The notes beneath the pieces were generated by a model that was not told the origin of the DNA, searched no databases, and was given only the letters and a program-made list of their open reading frames with translations. A DNA stretch of 38,155 nucleotides. Source: CAYVAP01 sp964343195. Its GTDB lineage: Bacteria > Bacteroidota > Bacteroidia > J057. Shown here piece by piece: positions 25,666-34,328 of this stretch. The stretch is taken from positions 1 through 38,155 of the forward strand of contig CAYFIR010000060.1 of NCBI GenBank assembly GCA_964343195.1. Direction: 5' to 3'. Numbering within the stretch: position 1 is the first letter of the stretch; each line of letters opens with the position of its first letter. The position numbers were made by a program, and so were the translations under genes.

Positions 25666-26913
25666 ATGAAAATCATCCTGACATCCGTCGGCACCCGTGG
25701 AGACATGGAGCCTTTTATCGCCATCGGCGAAATCCTGAAAGCCAGAGGTCATCAGGTGATCTGTGCCTTCCCTGAGCAATTTCGGGAGCTGGTAACCGGG
25801 GCCGAGTTGGAGTTCGCCTCGCTGGGCTCCAAGTTCATCGAACTGCTGGAAAGCCCGGCAGGAAAAGATGCCATGGGCGGAGCCACCGGATTCAAAAAGA
25901 TTCGTGGCACGATCAAACTGGCGATGAATCAGAATGAGGCCAACAGGGAGCTCGTACTCAACCAGCGCGACGTCATCGAGCGGGAGCAGCCCGATAGAGT
26001 CGTTTACAACGGTAAAGCCGTTTTTCCAGTCATTTGGCAGTTGCAGCGAAAGGGCAAAACCATTTTTGTGAGTCCACTCCCCTACATGCACTATGTCAAA
26101 GGCCACACCCACATCGCCTTCAACAGCAACTATGGGGATTTCTTCAACAAACTGACTTTTTCGCTGGCATACTTCGGGCTGGTCGTAACCACCAGGATGG
26201 CCATGAAGTGGCTGGGCATCACGGAGAAATTCAGCCGGAAGAAAATACGGAAGGTGTATCAATACAACCAATCCATCTACACCATTTCGCCATCGCTTTT
26301 TCCACGACCAGACGACTGGCCCAAGGACCTCAAAGTGCTGGGATACCACGAGCGAAAGCAGGCCACTGACTGGCAGCCTGATCAATCGCTCATGGATTTT
26401 TTGGCGAAGCACGACAAAATCGCCTTCATCACTTTTGGGAGCATGATCAATCCTGCACCCGAAGAGAAGACCCGAGTCATCCTCGACATCCTGCGGCGGC
26501 ATAAGATCCCTGCAATCATCAACACCGCTTCTGGTGGGTTGATACAGCCAGCAAATGCGGATTCAGAGCTATTTCACTTTGTATCACGCATCCCTTACGG
26601 CTGGATCTTTCCGAAGGTCTATGCAGTCATTCACCACGGCGGATCGGGAACCACCCACATGGGCCTCCGGCATGGATGTGCCACGATGATTATTCCGCAT
26701 ATCATCGACCAGTTTGCGTGGAATCAGGTCGTAGCCGATCTGGGAGTCGGCCCCAAAGGCATCAAAATCGGCAAAATCACTCCCAGAAACCTCGAGCCGA
26801 AAATCCTCGACCTGATGGGTAACCCCGGTTACAAAAAGCAGGCGGAGCGAATCAAAGACCAGATGGCTCAGGAGGACCTTGAGGGAGAGTTGTATGAGGC
26901 TGTTGTGGGATAA
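25666..26913 (+). CDS. MGT-type GT1 glycosyltransferase (UDP-glycosyltransferase fold)
   Basis: The 415-residue protein has the GT-B fold of the GT1/GT28 family. The acceptor-side N-terminus is ILTSVGTRGDMEPFIAIGEIL; the donor-binding C-terminal signature is VIHHGGSGTTHMGLRHGC (H323-H324-G-G region) followed by IIPHIIDQFAWNQ, which contacts the nucleotide sugar. Relatives glucosylate sterols, flavonoids, glycolipids or macrolide antibiotics. The acceptor cannot be told from sequence. It lies 24 bp before a protein of unknown function and 1 kb before an ABC-F gene. Confidence 0.88.
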   Translation: MKIILTSVGTRGDMEPFIAIGEILKARGHQVICAFPEQFRELVTGAELEFASLGSKFIELLESPAGKDAMGGATGFKKIRGTIKLAMNQNEANRELVLNQRDVIEREQPDRVVYNGKAVFPVIWQLQRKGKTIFVSPLPYMHYVKGHTHIAFNSNYGDFFNKLTFSLAYFGLVVTTRMAMKWLGITEKFSRKKIRKVYQYNQSIYTISPSLFPRPDDWPKDLKVLGYHERKQATDWQPDQSLMDFLAKHDKIAFITFGSMINPAPEEKTRVILDILRRHKIPAIINTASGGLIQPANADSELFHFVSRIPYGWIFPKVYAVIHHGGSGTTHMGLRHGCATMIIPHIIDQFAWNQVVADLGVGPKGIKIGKITPRNLEPKILDLMGNPGYKKQAERIKDQMAQEDLEGELYEAVVG

Positions 26914-26937
26914 CCCAGAACTTCTATTAAAAATCGC

Positions 26938-27519
26938 ATGACCCGACTAACCTACCGAATCAAAGACGGAAAGATCATCAAGGGCGTGCTGTACGCCGCC
27001 TTCATCCATAATTTCAACTTTCACCTAACGGACATCAAGGTCTATGAAGATGGGATGATCGACTGCTGGGGGCTGGTAGACTTCGAAGGGTTTAAGGAAA
27101 AGGTCAAAAGCGGATGGGTGCGCACGCAGTTGCCGGAAGATGCCTCGTTTTCCATGTTTCCCCTTGGGCATGCGAAGTGCGAGAAGTTCAGCTCTGCGAA
27201 GACAGAAGAAGACTTTGTTCTGGAAGTAGAGGATACCATCGCCAAACTCCAGGGACGCCCCGGCAGAGAGGATCACTGTCGCGAAGTTTTTGAGGAGTTT
27301 TTGCGCGAACCTACTGAAAGCAAGCGCACCCAACTGGAAGTTGCCTACCAAAACGTCCCGGAGCACCTGCGCAGGTACCTTTTGGGCGACATGGACTTCA
27401 AGGACGGCCCCATTCGCAAGGCGATCAAGGAAGGAACAGCTTTACCTGCCAAAACCTGCTCTGATTACCTGGAGTGGTTTTTCTCGCACAAAGGTAATGC
27501 AGGAGCCAGACGGAGATGA
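26938..27519 (+). CDS. Hypothetical soluble protein
   Basis: The 193-residue protein follows the glycosyltransferase by 24 bp and is probably co-transcribed with it. The N-terminal 80 residues are beta-rich (YRIKDGKIIKGVLYAAFIHN, IDCWGLVDFEGFKEKV), and the C-terminal part is helical and charged, ending in a basic tail (NAGARRR). There are no transmembrane segments or enzyme motifs, and I do not recognise the family. Confidence 0.7.
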   Translation: MTRLTYRIKDGKIIKGVLYAAFIHNFNFHLTDIKVYEDGMIDCWGLVDFEGFKEKVKSGWVRTQLPEDASFSMFPLGHAKCEKFSSAKTEEDFVLEVEDTIAKLQGRPGREDHCREVFEEFLREPTESKRTQLEVAYQNVPEHLRRYLLGDMDFKDGPIRKAIKEGTALPAKTCSDYLEWFFSHKGNAGARRR

Positions 27520-27834
27520 TGACACGGCGGGTGCAGAGACCCGCAGACTATCAAAGATCTACGTTCAGGGGACGTCGATCAACCGTTTCCTTCTAGCTCC
27601 TGCTGCGGCCGCAGACAGGCCGCCCCAAAACCCATTCCCCACTTTGCAAAAGGGGGGTGGCATTTCGCCCAGCGAAATGACGGGGGGATTCGATCCTCTA
27701 GCCGGGGAATAAATTCGCCCGGCTAGGAAAAGGCAGCCTTCTTACTCGCCGCGCGGTTTTAACCCGCAGCAAGAGCCCAACCCCATCTCCCCTTTTCCCG
27801 TACATCCCCCTATCCTTCACCAACGTAGAGCACA
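27520..27834 (+). repeat. Hairpin-dense intergenic block (REP/BIME-like)
   Basis: At least five hairpins, four with perfect arms, lie within 200 bp: GCGGGT/ACCCGC (27527-27544), GCGGCC/GGCCGC (27605-27623), a bulged CCCCaCTTT/AAAGGGG (27637-27656), CATTTCGC/GCGAAATG (27661-27679) and CTAGCCGGG/CCCGGCTAG (27698-27726). The third to fifth form a compact unit like composite repetitive extragenic palindromes. No gene is seen here. Confidence 0.55.
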
Positions 27835-27846
27835 ATGAAGCTATAA
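27835..27846 (+). CDS. Three-codon upstream ORF (Met-Lys-Leu-stop) in the ABC-F leader
   Basis: ATG AAG CTA TAA begins 8 nt before the 5' arm of the large leader stem and its stop codon lies inside that arm (27844-27846). A ribosome held here would cover the 5' arm. That it is translated is inference, and a 3-residue frame can arise by chance. Confidence 0.25.
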   Translation: MKL

Positions 27847-27913
27847 CTTCTTTCCAGCCATAATTCCGGCAAAGCCCTTTGCCAATGGTTCCACCCTCAT
27901 TGGAAGAAGTTAT
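27843..27913 (+). promoter_or_regulatory. Multi-stem leader that could sequester the ABC-F ribosome-binding site
   Basis: ATAACTTCTTtCCA (27843-27856) pairs with TGGAAGAAGTTAT (27901-27913) over 13 bp with one bulged T. Within it CCAT (27858-27861) pairs with ATGG (27885-27888), and GGCAAA (27868-27873) with TTTGCC (27878-27883) around a GCCC loop. The purine-rich GGAAGAAG (27902-27909), eight bases before the ATG at 27918, is buried in the outer stem. This is the geometry of a translational attenuator. Confidence 0.5.
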
Positions 27914-27917
27914 TCTC

Positions 27918-29519
27918 ATGCTGATTCTACAAAACCTCTCCTATACCCATCCTAACCGGGATCTGCTGTTCCACGATCTCAATCTCACCGTCAACCCTCA
28001 GGACAAAATCGCCCTGATCGGGAATAACGGCGTGGGAAAATCCACCCTGTTGAAAATCCTCGCGGGTGAGCTGTCTCCATCCGATGGGCAGCTCAAAGTG
28101 GACGTGGTTCCCTATTACATCCCACAAATCTTCGGGCAGTTCAACCACTTGACTGTCGCGCAGGCATTGCGGGTGGAAGAAAAGCTCACCGCTTTTCATG
28201 CCATCCTGGCGGGCGATGCCTCGGAAGAAAACTACGCCCGGCTCAACGACGACTGGACCATCGAAAGCCGCTGCGAGGAAGCTCTGAGCTACTGGCAACT
28301 GGAGGATTTGGACCTGAATCAACAGCTGGATGCACTCAGCGGTGGACAGAAAACCCGGGTTTTGCTCGCGGGTATTTCCATCCACCAGCCTGAACTCGTG
28401 CTGATGGATGAGCCCAGCAACCACCTCGATCTGGCTGGGAGAAAGCTGCTGTATGACTTCGTCCAGGCGACCACCAGCACCCTGCTCATCGTCTCTCACG
28501 ACAGAAAGCTGCTGAGCCACCTACACCTAACCTGCGAAATGACGCCGAATGGAATCGCTGTCTATGGCGGGAATTATGAGTTTTATTCCACCCAAAAACA
28601 GACCGAACTCGACGCACTGAATCAGGATCTCCAGAACAGGGAGACGCAGCTCCGCAAGGCCAAGCAGAAGCAACGCGAATCCATGGCGCGACAGCAAAAG
28701 CTGGATGCCCGTGGCAAAAAGAAAGGCATCAAATCAGGCATGCCCAAGGTCATGATGAACAAGCTCAAAAACGATGCGGAGAACAGTTCATCGAAGATGA
28801 AAGGCATCCATCGCAGCAAGGTGGACGGCATTTCGGATGAACTGCGGGACCTGCGTGCCGCCTTACCGGAGATTGACAAGATGAAATTCGGCTTCGAAGA
28901 TTCCAGTCTGCACCAGGGCAAGGTGCTGTTCAAAGCCACGGAGACCAACTTCAGCTATGGAGAAAAAGTACTTTGGGCCAGGAACCTTGATATTCAGGTC
29001 AACAGTGGGGAGCGCATTGCCCTCAAAGGCCCAAATGGCTCGGGTAAAACGACCTTCATCCGACTGCTGCTCGGAGATCTGGAGCCAAAAACGGGAAAGG
29101 TTGAGCGCGCAGCCCAACATTCGGTTTACATCGACCAGGATTATTCGTTAATTGACAATAGCCTGACTGTCTATGAGCAGGCCCAGCAGTTCAACACATC
29201 GGCTTTGCTGGAGCATGACATCAAGATCAGGTTGAATCGCTTTTTATTTTCCAAGGAAGACTGGGACAAACCCTGTGAGGCGTTGAGCGGGGGAGAAAGG
29301 ATGCGGTTGATGCTCTGCTGCCTGACCATCAGCCAACAATCGCCGGATGTCATCGTGCTGGATGAGCCGACCAACAACCTGGACATCCAAAATATCGAGA
29401 TCCTGACCCGAGCCATCAATGAATACCGAGGTACGTTGCTGGTCATTTCGCACGACGAGAACTTTTTGGAGCAGATCGGCATCGAGCGGACAATTGAGAT
29501 GAGGAAGGGGTCGGAATGA
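27918..29519 (+). CDS. ABC-F family ATPase (ribosome-associated)
   Basis: The 533-residue protein has two ABC ATPase domains on one chain and no transmembrane segment, the ABC-F layout. Walker A motifs are GNNGVGKST (about 35-43) and GPNGSGKTT (about 371-379); signatures are LSGGQKTR (140-147) and LSGGERMR (456-463); Walker B ends in MDEPSNHLD and LDEPTNNLD. The linker between domains (about 225-320) is long and strongly basic, as in members that reach into the ribosomal P site. ABC-F proteins relieve stalled ribosomes or protect them from antibiotics; which applies here is not decided by sequence. I use ATG 27918, since MLILQNLSYTHPNR is the family start. The leader (27835-27913) suggests regulated translation. 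Confidence 0.92.
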   Translation: MLILQNLSYTHPNRDLLFHDLNLTVNPQDKIALIGNNGVGKSTLLKILAGELSPSDGQLKVDVVPYYIPQIFGQFNHLTVAQALRVEEKLTAFHAILAGDASEENYARLNDDWTIESRCEEALSYWQLEDLDLNQQLDALSGGQKTRVLLAGISIHQPELVLMDEPSNHLDLAGRKLLYDFVQATTSTLLIVSHDRKLLSHLHLTCEMTPNGIAVYGGNYEFYSTQKQTELDALNQDLQNRETQLRKAKQKQRESMARQQKLDARGKKKGIKSGMPKVMMNKLKNDAENSSSKMKGIHRSKVDGISDELRDLRAALPEIDKMKFGFEDSSLHQGKVLFKATETNFSYGEKVLWARNLDIQVNSGERIALKGPNGSGKTTFIRLLLGDLEPKTGKVERAAQHSVYIDQDYSLIDNSLTVYEQAQQFNTSALLEHDIKIRLNRFLFSKEDWDKPCEALSGGERMRLMLCCLTISQQSPDVIVLDEPTNNLDIQNIEILTRAINEYRGTLLVISHDENFLEQIGIERTIEMRKGSE

Positions 29520-29554
29520 GGGATGCGGCGGGATACTTTTTAACTACAGACAAC

Positions 29555-29905
29555 ATGAAAACCAGAACTCTGTATAGACCTGTCAACAAAGCTGAACTCG
29601 ACCTGATCGAAGCATCTGGCTGGAAGGCCTTCCCCCCAAGGCTTCCAGAGCAGCCCATTTTCTATCCGGTACTCAACCAGCAATACGCGGAAGAAATCAC
29701 GGTCAAGTGGAACCTGCCTTTTTATGGAAATGGCTATGTGGTGCGGTTTGAGGTAGAGGCGGAATATGCCAGTCAGTTCAAAGAAGAAACCGTTGGAGGT
29801 GCCCACCATACCGAATTATGGGTTCCAGCTGAGCAAATGGAAGAGTTCAACTCCAATATCATTGGGACCATAGACATAGTAAGCTCATACACTAAAAATG
29901 AATAA
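29555..29905 (+). CDS. ADP-ribosylation/crystallin J1-like small protein
   Basis: The protein has 116 residues from ATG 29555; the frame extends to 29516 over the ABC-F stop, but MKTRTLYRPVNKAELDLI matches what I recall as the start of the small family often labelled ADP-ribosylation/crystallin J1. Typical stretches are SGWKAFPPRLPEQPIFYPVL, YVVRFEVEAEY and HTELWVPAEQMEEFN. Despite the label, no catalytic residues of ADP-ribosylglycohydrolases are evident and the function is unknown. It overlaps the next gene (29898) by 8 nt. Confidence 0.75.
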   Translation: MKTRTLYRPVNKAELDLIEASGWKAFPPRLPEQPIFYPVLNQQYAEEITVKWNLPFYGNGYVVRFEVEAEYASQFKEETVGGAHHTELWVPAEQMEEFNSNIIGTIDIVSSYTKNE

Positions 29906-30347
29906 CCATATGAAAATCACACTCAGCATTCTCGCCACAGCCATTGCTTTTCTCATGGGCTGCCAAAATTCTTCTGCATCGAAGGAAACCCTGTTCCTCT
30001 GTTCCTGTGAGGAGGCTCCAGAACAGATAAGTACAGACCAGGTTACCCAGAAGGAGAAGTATGTATTCCTGGTATATTCGGAAGGGCAGCCAGACTGCTG
30101 CAGTGCAAGGCTGAATTCGGCCTATACCGGCTACAAAGAAATCTGGGAAAATGAAGCCCCAGATCATCCGAATGTATGGGGACGTTCTTCCGAAAATTTA
30201 ATCGAAATCAGCGCTACTGAAGCTCAGGAACTAGGGTGTCGGTTGGATCAAAAAGCAGTGGTTTCCGCTGAAATAGAAAAACTCCCTTCGGCTGCGATGG
30301 GGTATTACCCTGAACTGGCTCCAGAGGATTTGTCAACTATGGAATGA
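29898..30347 (+). CDS. Lipoprotein, function unknown
   Basis: The 149-residue protein has a lipoprotein signal (KITLSILATAIAFLMGC, Cys about residue 22). An ATG at 29910 is an alternative start that trims four residues. The mature part has four further Cys in two pairs (LCSCEE and DCCSA), so disulphides or metal binding are possible, then an acidic alpha/beta-looking region. The start overlaps the end of the preceding gene by 8 nt, which suggests coupled translation. I recognise no family. The next 288 bp (30348-30635) are non-coding as far as I can see. Confidence 0.75.
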   Translation: MNNHMKITLSILATAIAFLMGCQNSSASKETLFLCSCEEAPEQISTDQVTQKEKYVFLVYSEGQPDCCSARLNSAYTGYKEIWENEAPDHPNVWGRSSENLIEISATEAQELGCRLDQKAVVSAEIEKLPSAAMGYYPELAPEDLSTME

Positions 30348-30635
30348 GAAAGTGGTTGGGGAAAAAGATGGCTGCAAGGCTGACTCCCCAGCCTGAAGCC
30401 ATTTCCTTTCTCAGATTCCCGTCTGGCAGGTCGCAGTCCCATTCCTCCTACTCATCGATCCCCCTTCCCATTCTCCCACATTTGCGTAAATTCCCTATTC
30501 AAACCTGCTGGCAGAATGTCGGAACCAGGTATAGGCTAAATGGGTGCGAACCAACCCATCCCATATACCTTCTTCCGCTTACCCAATTCTATGTTCTGCC
30601 AGGCAAAAACCAACTACTAACCTAAATCTTTTCCC

Positions 30636-33600
30636 ATGCGTCTAACCCCCTCTCGTTTGTTGCTCATCCTGCTATTGGTCGGCTGGAGCTTTATGCCTGC
30701 GCTGGCTCAGGACGAAGATGAGGACAAGGATCCCCGGTACGAAACGGCCTGGAACAGCCTCTCCTTCCGCTCCATTGGGCCGGCCTTTACCTCAGGCCGC
30801 ATCGCGGATTTCGCTGTGAATCCCGATAACCCCAGCGAATTTTACGTCGCGACCGCCGCTGGCGGGGTCTGGAAAACCACCAACCGTGGCCTGAATTTCA
30901 CTCCGGTATTTGACCAGCAGGGCTCCTACTCCATCGGTGTGGTGGAGATGGACCCCAACAACCACAACGTGGTCTGGGTCGGCACCGGAGAAAACAACAA
31001 CCAACGCTCCGTGGCCTATGGCGACGGGGTGTACAAAAGCCTCGACGGTGGCCGTAGCTGGAAGCACATGGGCCTCAAGGAGTCCGAGCACATCGGCATG
31101 ATCGCCATCGACCCCCGCAATTCGGATGTCGTGTATGTCGCTGCGACGGGTCCCGTCTGGAGTGCCGGAGGCGACCGTGGCCTATACCGTACCATTGATG
31201 GCGGCGAAAACTGGGAGAAAATCCTCGAAATCAGCGAGCATACGGGCGTACACGAAGTACACCTCGATCCCCGCAATCCCGACGTGGTTTACGCCGTGGC
31301 CCATCAGCGCCGCCGCCACGTCTTCACCTACATCAGCGGTGGCCCCGAATCAGCGATTTACAAGTCCACCGACGGCGGAGAAAACTTCCGCAAAATCATG
31401 AGCGGCATGCCCGGCGGCGACATCGGACGGATCGGCATGGACATTTCTCCCGCCAATCCCGACATCCTTTACGCGGTGGTCGAAGCCCAGGAAGGACGCG
31501 AAGGCTTTTACCGCTCCACCAACCTGGGCGAGTCCTGGGAAAAGCGCAGCGGCTATGCCTCTAGCGGCAACTACTACCAGGAAGTGATCGCCGATCCGGT
31601 GGATGAAGACCTGGTATATGTGATGAATACTTTCGCTGCCGTGTCGGATGATGGCGGAAAGAACTTCGAAAACGTCGGTGAGCAAAACAAGCACATCGAC
31701 AACCACGCCCTCTGGATTGATCCCCACAATCCCAACTACCTGCTCAATGGCAACGACGGCGGGGTGTACGAATCCTGGGACCGAGGTGCTACCTGGCGCT
31801 TTTTCCCCAACCTACCCGTTACGCAGTTTTACAAAGTGGCAGTCAGCAACGATTATCCCTTCTACTTTGTCTATGGCGGTACGCAGGACAACTTCACCCT
31901 GGGCGGCCCTTCGCAGACCTCCGAGCCGACCGGCATCACCAACCGCAACTGGTTCGTGACCCAGTTGGGCGATGGCTTTGAGCCGCACGTGGACCCCGAA
32001 AATCCCGACATCATCTACAGCCAGTCCCAGTATGGCAACCTCTACCGCTTTGACCGCTCCAGCGGCGAATCCCAAAACATCATTCCCCAACCGCCGGACA
32101 GTGGCTACTCCTACAACTGGAACTGGGACTCCCCTCTGCTGATCAGCGAACACGACCACGAGCGCCTGTACTACGCCTCTGACCGCGTGCACCGCAGCGA
32201 CGACATGGGCCAAAGCTGGCGCGAAGTGAGCGGTGACCTCACCCGTGGCATCGACCGCAACCGCCTGCCCGTGATGGGCAAGGTCTGGCCCATGGACGCC
32301 GTGGCCAAGAACCAGTCCACCACGCCTTATGGCAACATCGTGGCCCTGGCCGAGTCTCCCCTGGACGAAGACCTGATCTTCGCTGGAACCGACGACGGGC
32401 TGGTGCACATTTCGACCGACGCTGGCGAAAACTGGACCCGCTACGAGCGCTTCCCCGGTGTACCAGACACGACCTACGTCAACGAGATCATCGCCTCGGC
32501 ACACGACCGCAACACCGTGTATGTGGCCTTCAACAACCACAAACGCGGCGATTTCATGCCTTACGTGCTGAAAAGTACCGACCTGGGCAAAAGCTGGACT
32601 TCCATCGTCGCCAACCTGCCCGAGCGCGGGTCGGTATATGCGATCGCCGAAGATCCGGAGGTAGCAGAGCTGCTGTTCGTGGGAACGGAGTTTGGCTGCT
32701 ACGCCACCGTCGATGGCGGTGCCTACTGGCAGAAGCTCGGCAAAGGCCTGCCTACCGTGGCCGTGCGGGACATCAACATTCAGGAGCGGGAAAAAGACCT
32801 CGTGCTGGCCACCTTTGGGCGTGGTTTCTACGTCATGGACGACTACTCCGCCCTGCGCGAGTTGAGCAGCGACCTGCTGGAAAAAGAGGCCCATATCTTC
32901 CCCGTATCGGAGGCGCTTCAATACGAGCCTTATAGCCCCATCGCGGCCAGCAATACGATTTCCTGGCTGGGTCCCAAGGGCTTCCAGGGCGAGACCTACT
33001 ACCTGGGCGAAAATCCACCTTTTGGCGCGGCCTTTACCTACTACCTCAAGGAGGGCTACAAAACGCTGGAAGCTCAGCGTGAGGAAGAAGAAGGGGAGCA
33101 GCGCAAAGAGGGAGAGACGGTCTATTATCCCAGCTATGAGCAGCTACAGGCTGAAGACGAGGAAGAAAAGCCCTTCCTGATCTTTACCATCCGCGATGCG
33201 AATGGGGCCGTGGTCAATGAGATTCGCACGGGTGCGCGCAAGGGCATCAACCGCGTGCACTGGGACCTCAAGTACCCCAGCATCGATCAGGTGAGCACCC
33301 GCAACGCCGATCCCAGCAGCAGCCTGCCTTCTTCGGGCATCATGGTGCTGCCGGGTTCCTATACGGTCAGCCTGTCCAAGAGCATCGATGGGGAGATCAC
33401 CCGACTGGTGGAGCCCGTGCCGTTTGAGATCAAAACCCTCGACAACCGCAGCGTGCCGCCTACCGATCAGGCCGCAATGCTAGCCTTTCACCGGGACCTG
33501 ATGCAGTTGTCCAAGACCGCCAATAGCGCCCGTCGGGCCTTCGGCGAGATCGGGGATGCCTACGACTATTACCGCGCGGCCAACCGCGTGGTCAACAGCG

Positions 33601-33932
33601 CCAGCCTGGAGGAAAAGCTCGACGCCCTGGAAGCAAAGCTCAAGGAGATCCGCATCGCCATGTACGGCGATCCGATCAAGTCCCAATTGGAGATCGACCA
33701 GGCTCCTTCGCTGTTCAGCCGGGTAAACACCGCCATTTATTCTGGTAATTCGAGCTTCTCCGATCCAACCCAGACCGCCATGATGGTCAAGCAGATCGCC
33801 GAGACCCACCTCGGCCCCGTGATTGAGTCACTGAAAGAAATCATGGAGGAAGACCTGCCCGCTATCGACGCCGAGCTCGATGCCAGCCGTGCGCCCTGGA
33901 CTCCGGGCCGGATTCTGGATCTGGAGGATTGA
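30636..33932 (+). CDS. Secreted VPS10/sortilin-like Asp-box (BNR) repeat protein
   Basis: The 1098-residue protein has a signal peptide (residues 1-25, ending PALAQ). About ten Asp-box motifs of the form S/T-x-D-x-G-x-x-W/F run through residues 80-720, for example KTTNRGLNF, KSLDGGRSW, RTIDGGENW, KSTDGGENF and HISTDAGENW; these build a large beta-propeller of the sortilin/VPS10 or exo-glycosidase type. After about residue 790 comes a beta domain (FLIFTIRDANGAVVNEIRTG, GINRVHWDLKYP) and a C-terminal helical part. Similar proteins are usually annotated as glycosyl hydrolases, but no catalytic residues can be confirmed. There is no T9SS tail. The gene is clearly more GC-rich than its neighbours and is followed by a terminator. 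Confidence 0.9.
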   Translation: MRLTPSRLLLILLLVGWSFMPALAQDEDEDKDPRYETAWNSLSFRSIGPAFTSGRIADFAVNPDNPSEFYVATAAGGVWKTTNRGLNFTPVFDQQGSYSIGVVEMDPNNHNVVWVGTGENNNQRSVAYGDGVYKSLDGGRSWKHMGLKESEHIGMIAIDPRNSDVVYVAATGPVWSAGGDRGLYRTIDGGENWEKILEISEHTGVHEVHLDPRNPDVVYAVAHQRRRHVFTYISGGPESAIYKSTDGGENFRKIMSGMPGGDIGRIGMDISPANPDILYAVVEAQEGREGFYRSTNLGESWEKRSGYASSGNYYQEVIADPVDEDLVYVMNTFAAVSDDGGKNFENVGEQNKHIDNHALWIDPHNPNYLLNGNDGGVYESWDRGATWRFFPNLPVTQFYKVAVSNDYPFYFVYGGTQDNFTLGGPSQTSEPTGITNRNWFVTQLGDGFEPHVDPENPDIIYSQSQYGNLYRFDRSSGESQNIIPQPPDSGYSYNWNWDSPLLISEHDHERLYYASDRVHRSDDMGQSWREVSGDLTRGIDRNRLPVMGKVWPMDAVAKNQSTTPYGNIVALAESPLDEDLIFAGTDDGLVHISTDAGENWTRYERFPGVPDTTYVNEIIASAHDRNTVYVAFNNHKRGDFMPYVLKSTDLGKSWTSIVANLPERGSVYAIAEDPEVAELLFVGTEFGCYATVDGGAYWQKLGKGLPTVAVRDINIQEREKDLVLATFGRGFYVMDDYSALRELSSDLLEKEAHIFPVSEALQYEPYSPIAASNTISWLGPKGFQGETYYLGENPPFGAAFTYYLKEGYKTLEAQREEEEGEQRKEGETVYYPSYEQLQAEDEEEKPFLIFTIRDANGAVVNEIRTGARKGINRVHWDLKYPSIDQVSTRNADPSSSLPSSGIMVLPGSYTVSLSKSIDGEITRLVEPVPFEIKTLDNRSVPPTDQAAMLAFHRDLMQLSKTANSARRAFGEIGDAYDYYRAANRVVNSASLEEKLDALEAKLKEIRIAMYGDPIKSQLEIDQAPSLFSRVNTAIYSGNSSFSDPTQTAMMVKQIAETHLGPVIESLKEIMEEDLPAIDAELDASRAPWTPGRILDLED

Positions 33933-33997
33933 GGGGGGCTGCGATTAGCACCTTATCCCGCATTCCCTATACCTGCTACCGATAATTTGAGGCCCTT

Positions 33998-34020
33998 GCC
34001 CTTTGGGTGAGGGCTTTTTT
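33998..34020 (+). terminator. Rho-independent-like terminator after the VPS10-like gene
   Basis: GCCCT (33998-34002) pairs with AGGGC (34010-34014) around a 7-nt loop, followed by six T (34015-34020), 66 bp after the stop codon. Confidence 0.6.
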
Positions 34021-34124
34021 GGGGGAGCTTAACGATCAGTGGAGACGCCGTGCAGGTTTTTCTCGTTACCACACTTGGGCATGCATGGGCGGCTGTAAGT
34101 TGTTAGGAGCTTTTTAGGCCTATT

Positions 34125-34325
34125 TCAAGCTGCTAAGTCTCGTGGCTGAATGTCAAACTCTTTCAATTTTCCGGCAAGCTCCTGGACAAATTGTTGCTTC
34201 CGGTACTGGTATTGTCCCTGCATAAAGGTATCCCCCTCATGCATGTGAATCATCTCATTGACCGACTCGATCTGTTCGAGCAAGTCCAATACACGGGCGG
34301 CTTTTTCGCTAATAAGTGGTTCCAT
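34125..34325 (-). CDS. 66-aa helical partner of the nucleotidyltransferase-like protein
   Basis: This small, almost wholly helical protein (MEPLISEKAARVLDLLEQIE ... QYRKQQFVQELAGKLKEF) has a heptad-like pattern but no membrane segment. It starts 3 nt after the stop of the gene at 34329-34814, so the two are translated as a pair. It is too short for a HEPN or classical toxin domain. It may be an oligomerisation partner or the neutralising member of a two-gene system. Confidence 0.65.
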   Translation of the reverse strand: MEPLISEKAARVLDLLEQIESVNEMIHMHEGDTFMQGQYQYRKQQFVQELAGKLKEFDIQPRDLAA

Positions 34326-34328
34326 CGC

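Noticed and set aside
25519..26502. 327-codon leftward frame opposite the MGT glycosyltransferase
   Set aside because: The rightward frame has recognisable GT-B motifs at both ends; this one has none.
27684..27700. GATTCGATCC resembling a tRNA T-arm
   Set aside because: No acceptor, D or anticodon stems can be folded around it; it belongs to the hairpin cluster.
30344..30625. 93-codon frame between the lipoprotein and the VPS10-like gene
   Set aside because: Low-complexity Ser/Pro/Leu composition and no recognisable fold; more like leader DNA.
31812..32921. 369-codon antisense frame within the VPS10-like gene
   Set aside because: It is the GC-rich shadow of strongly repetitive Asp-box codons; the composition is unnatural (Val/Gly/His runs) and no domain is visible.
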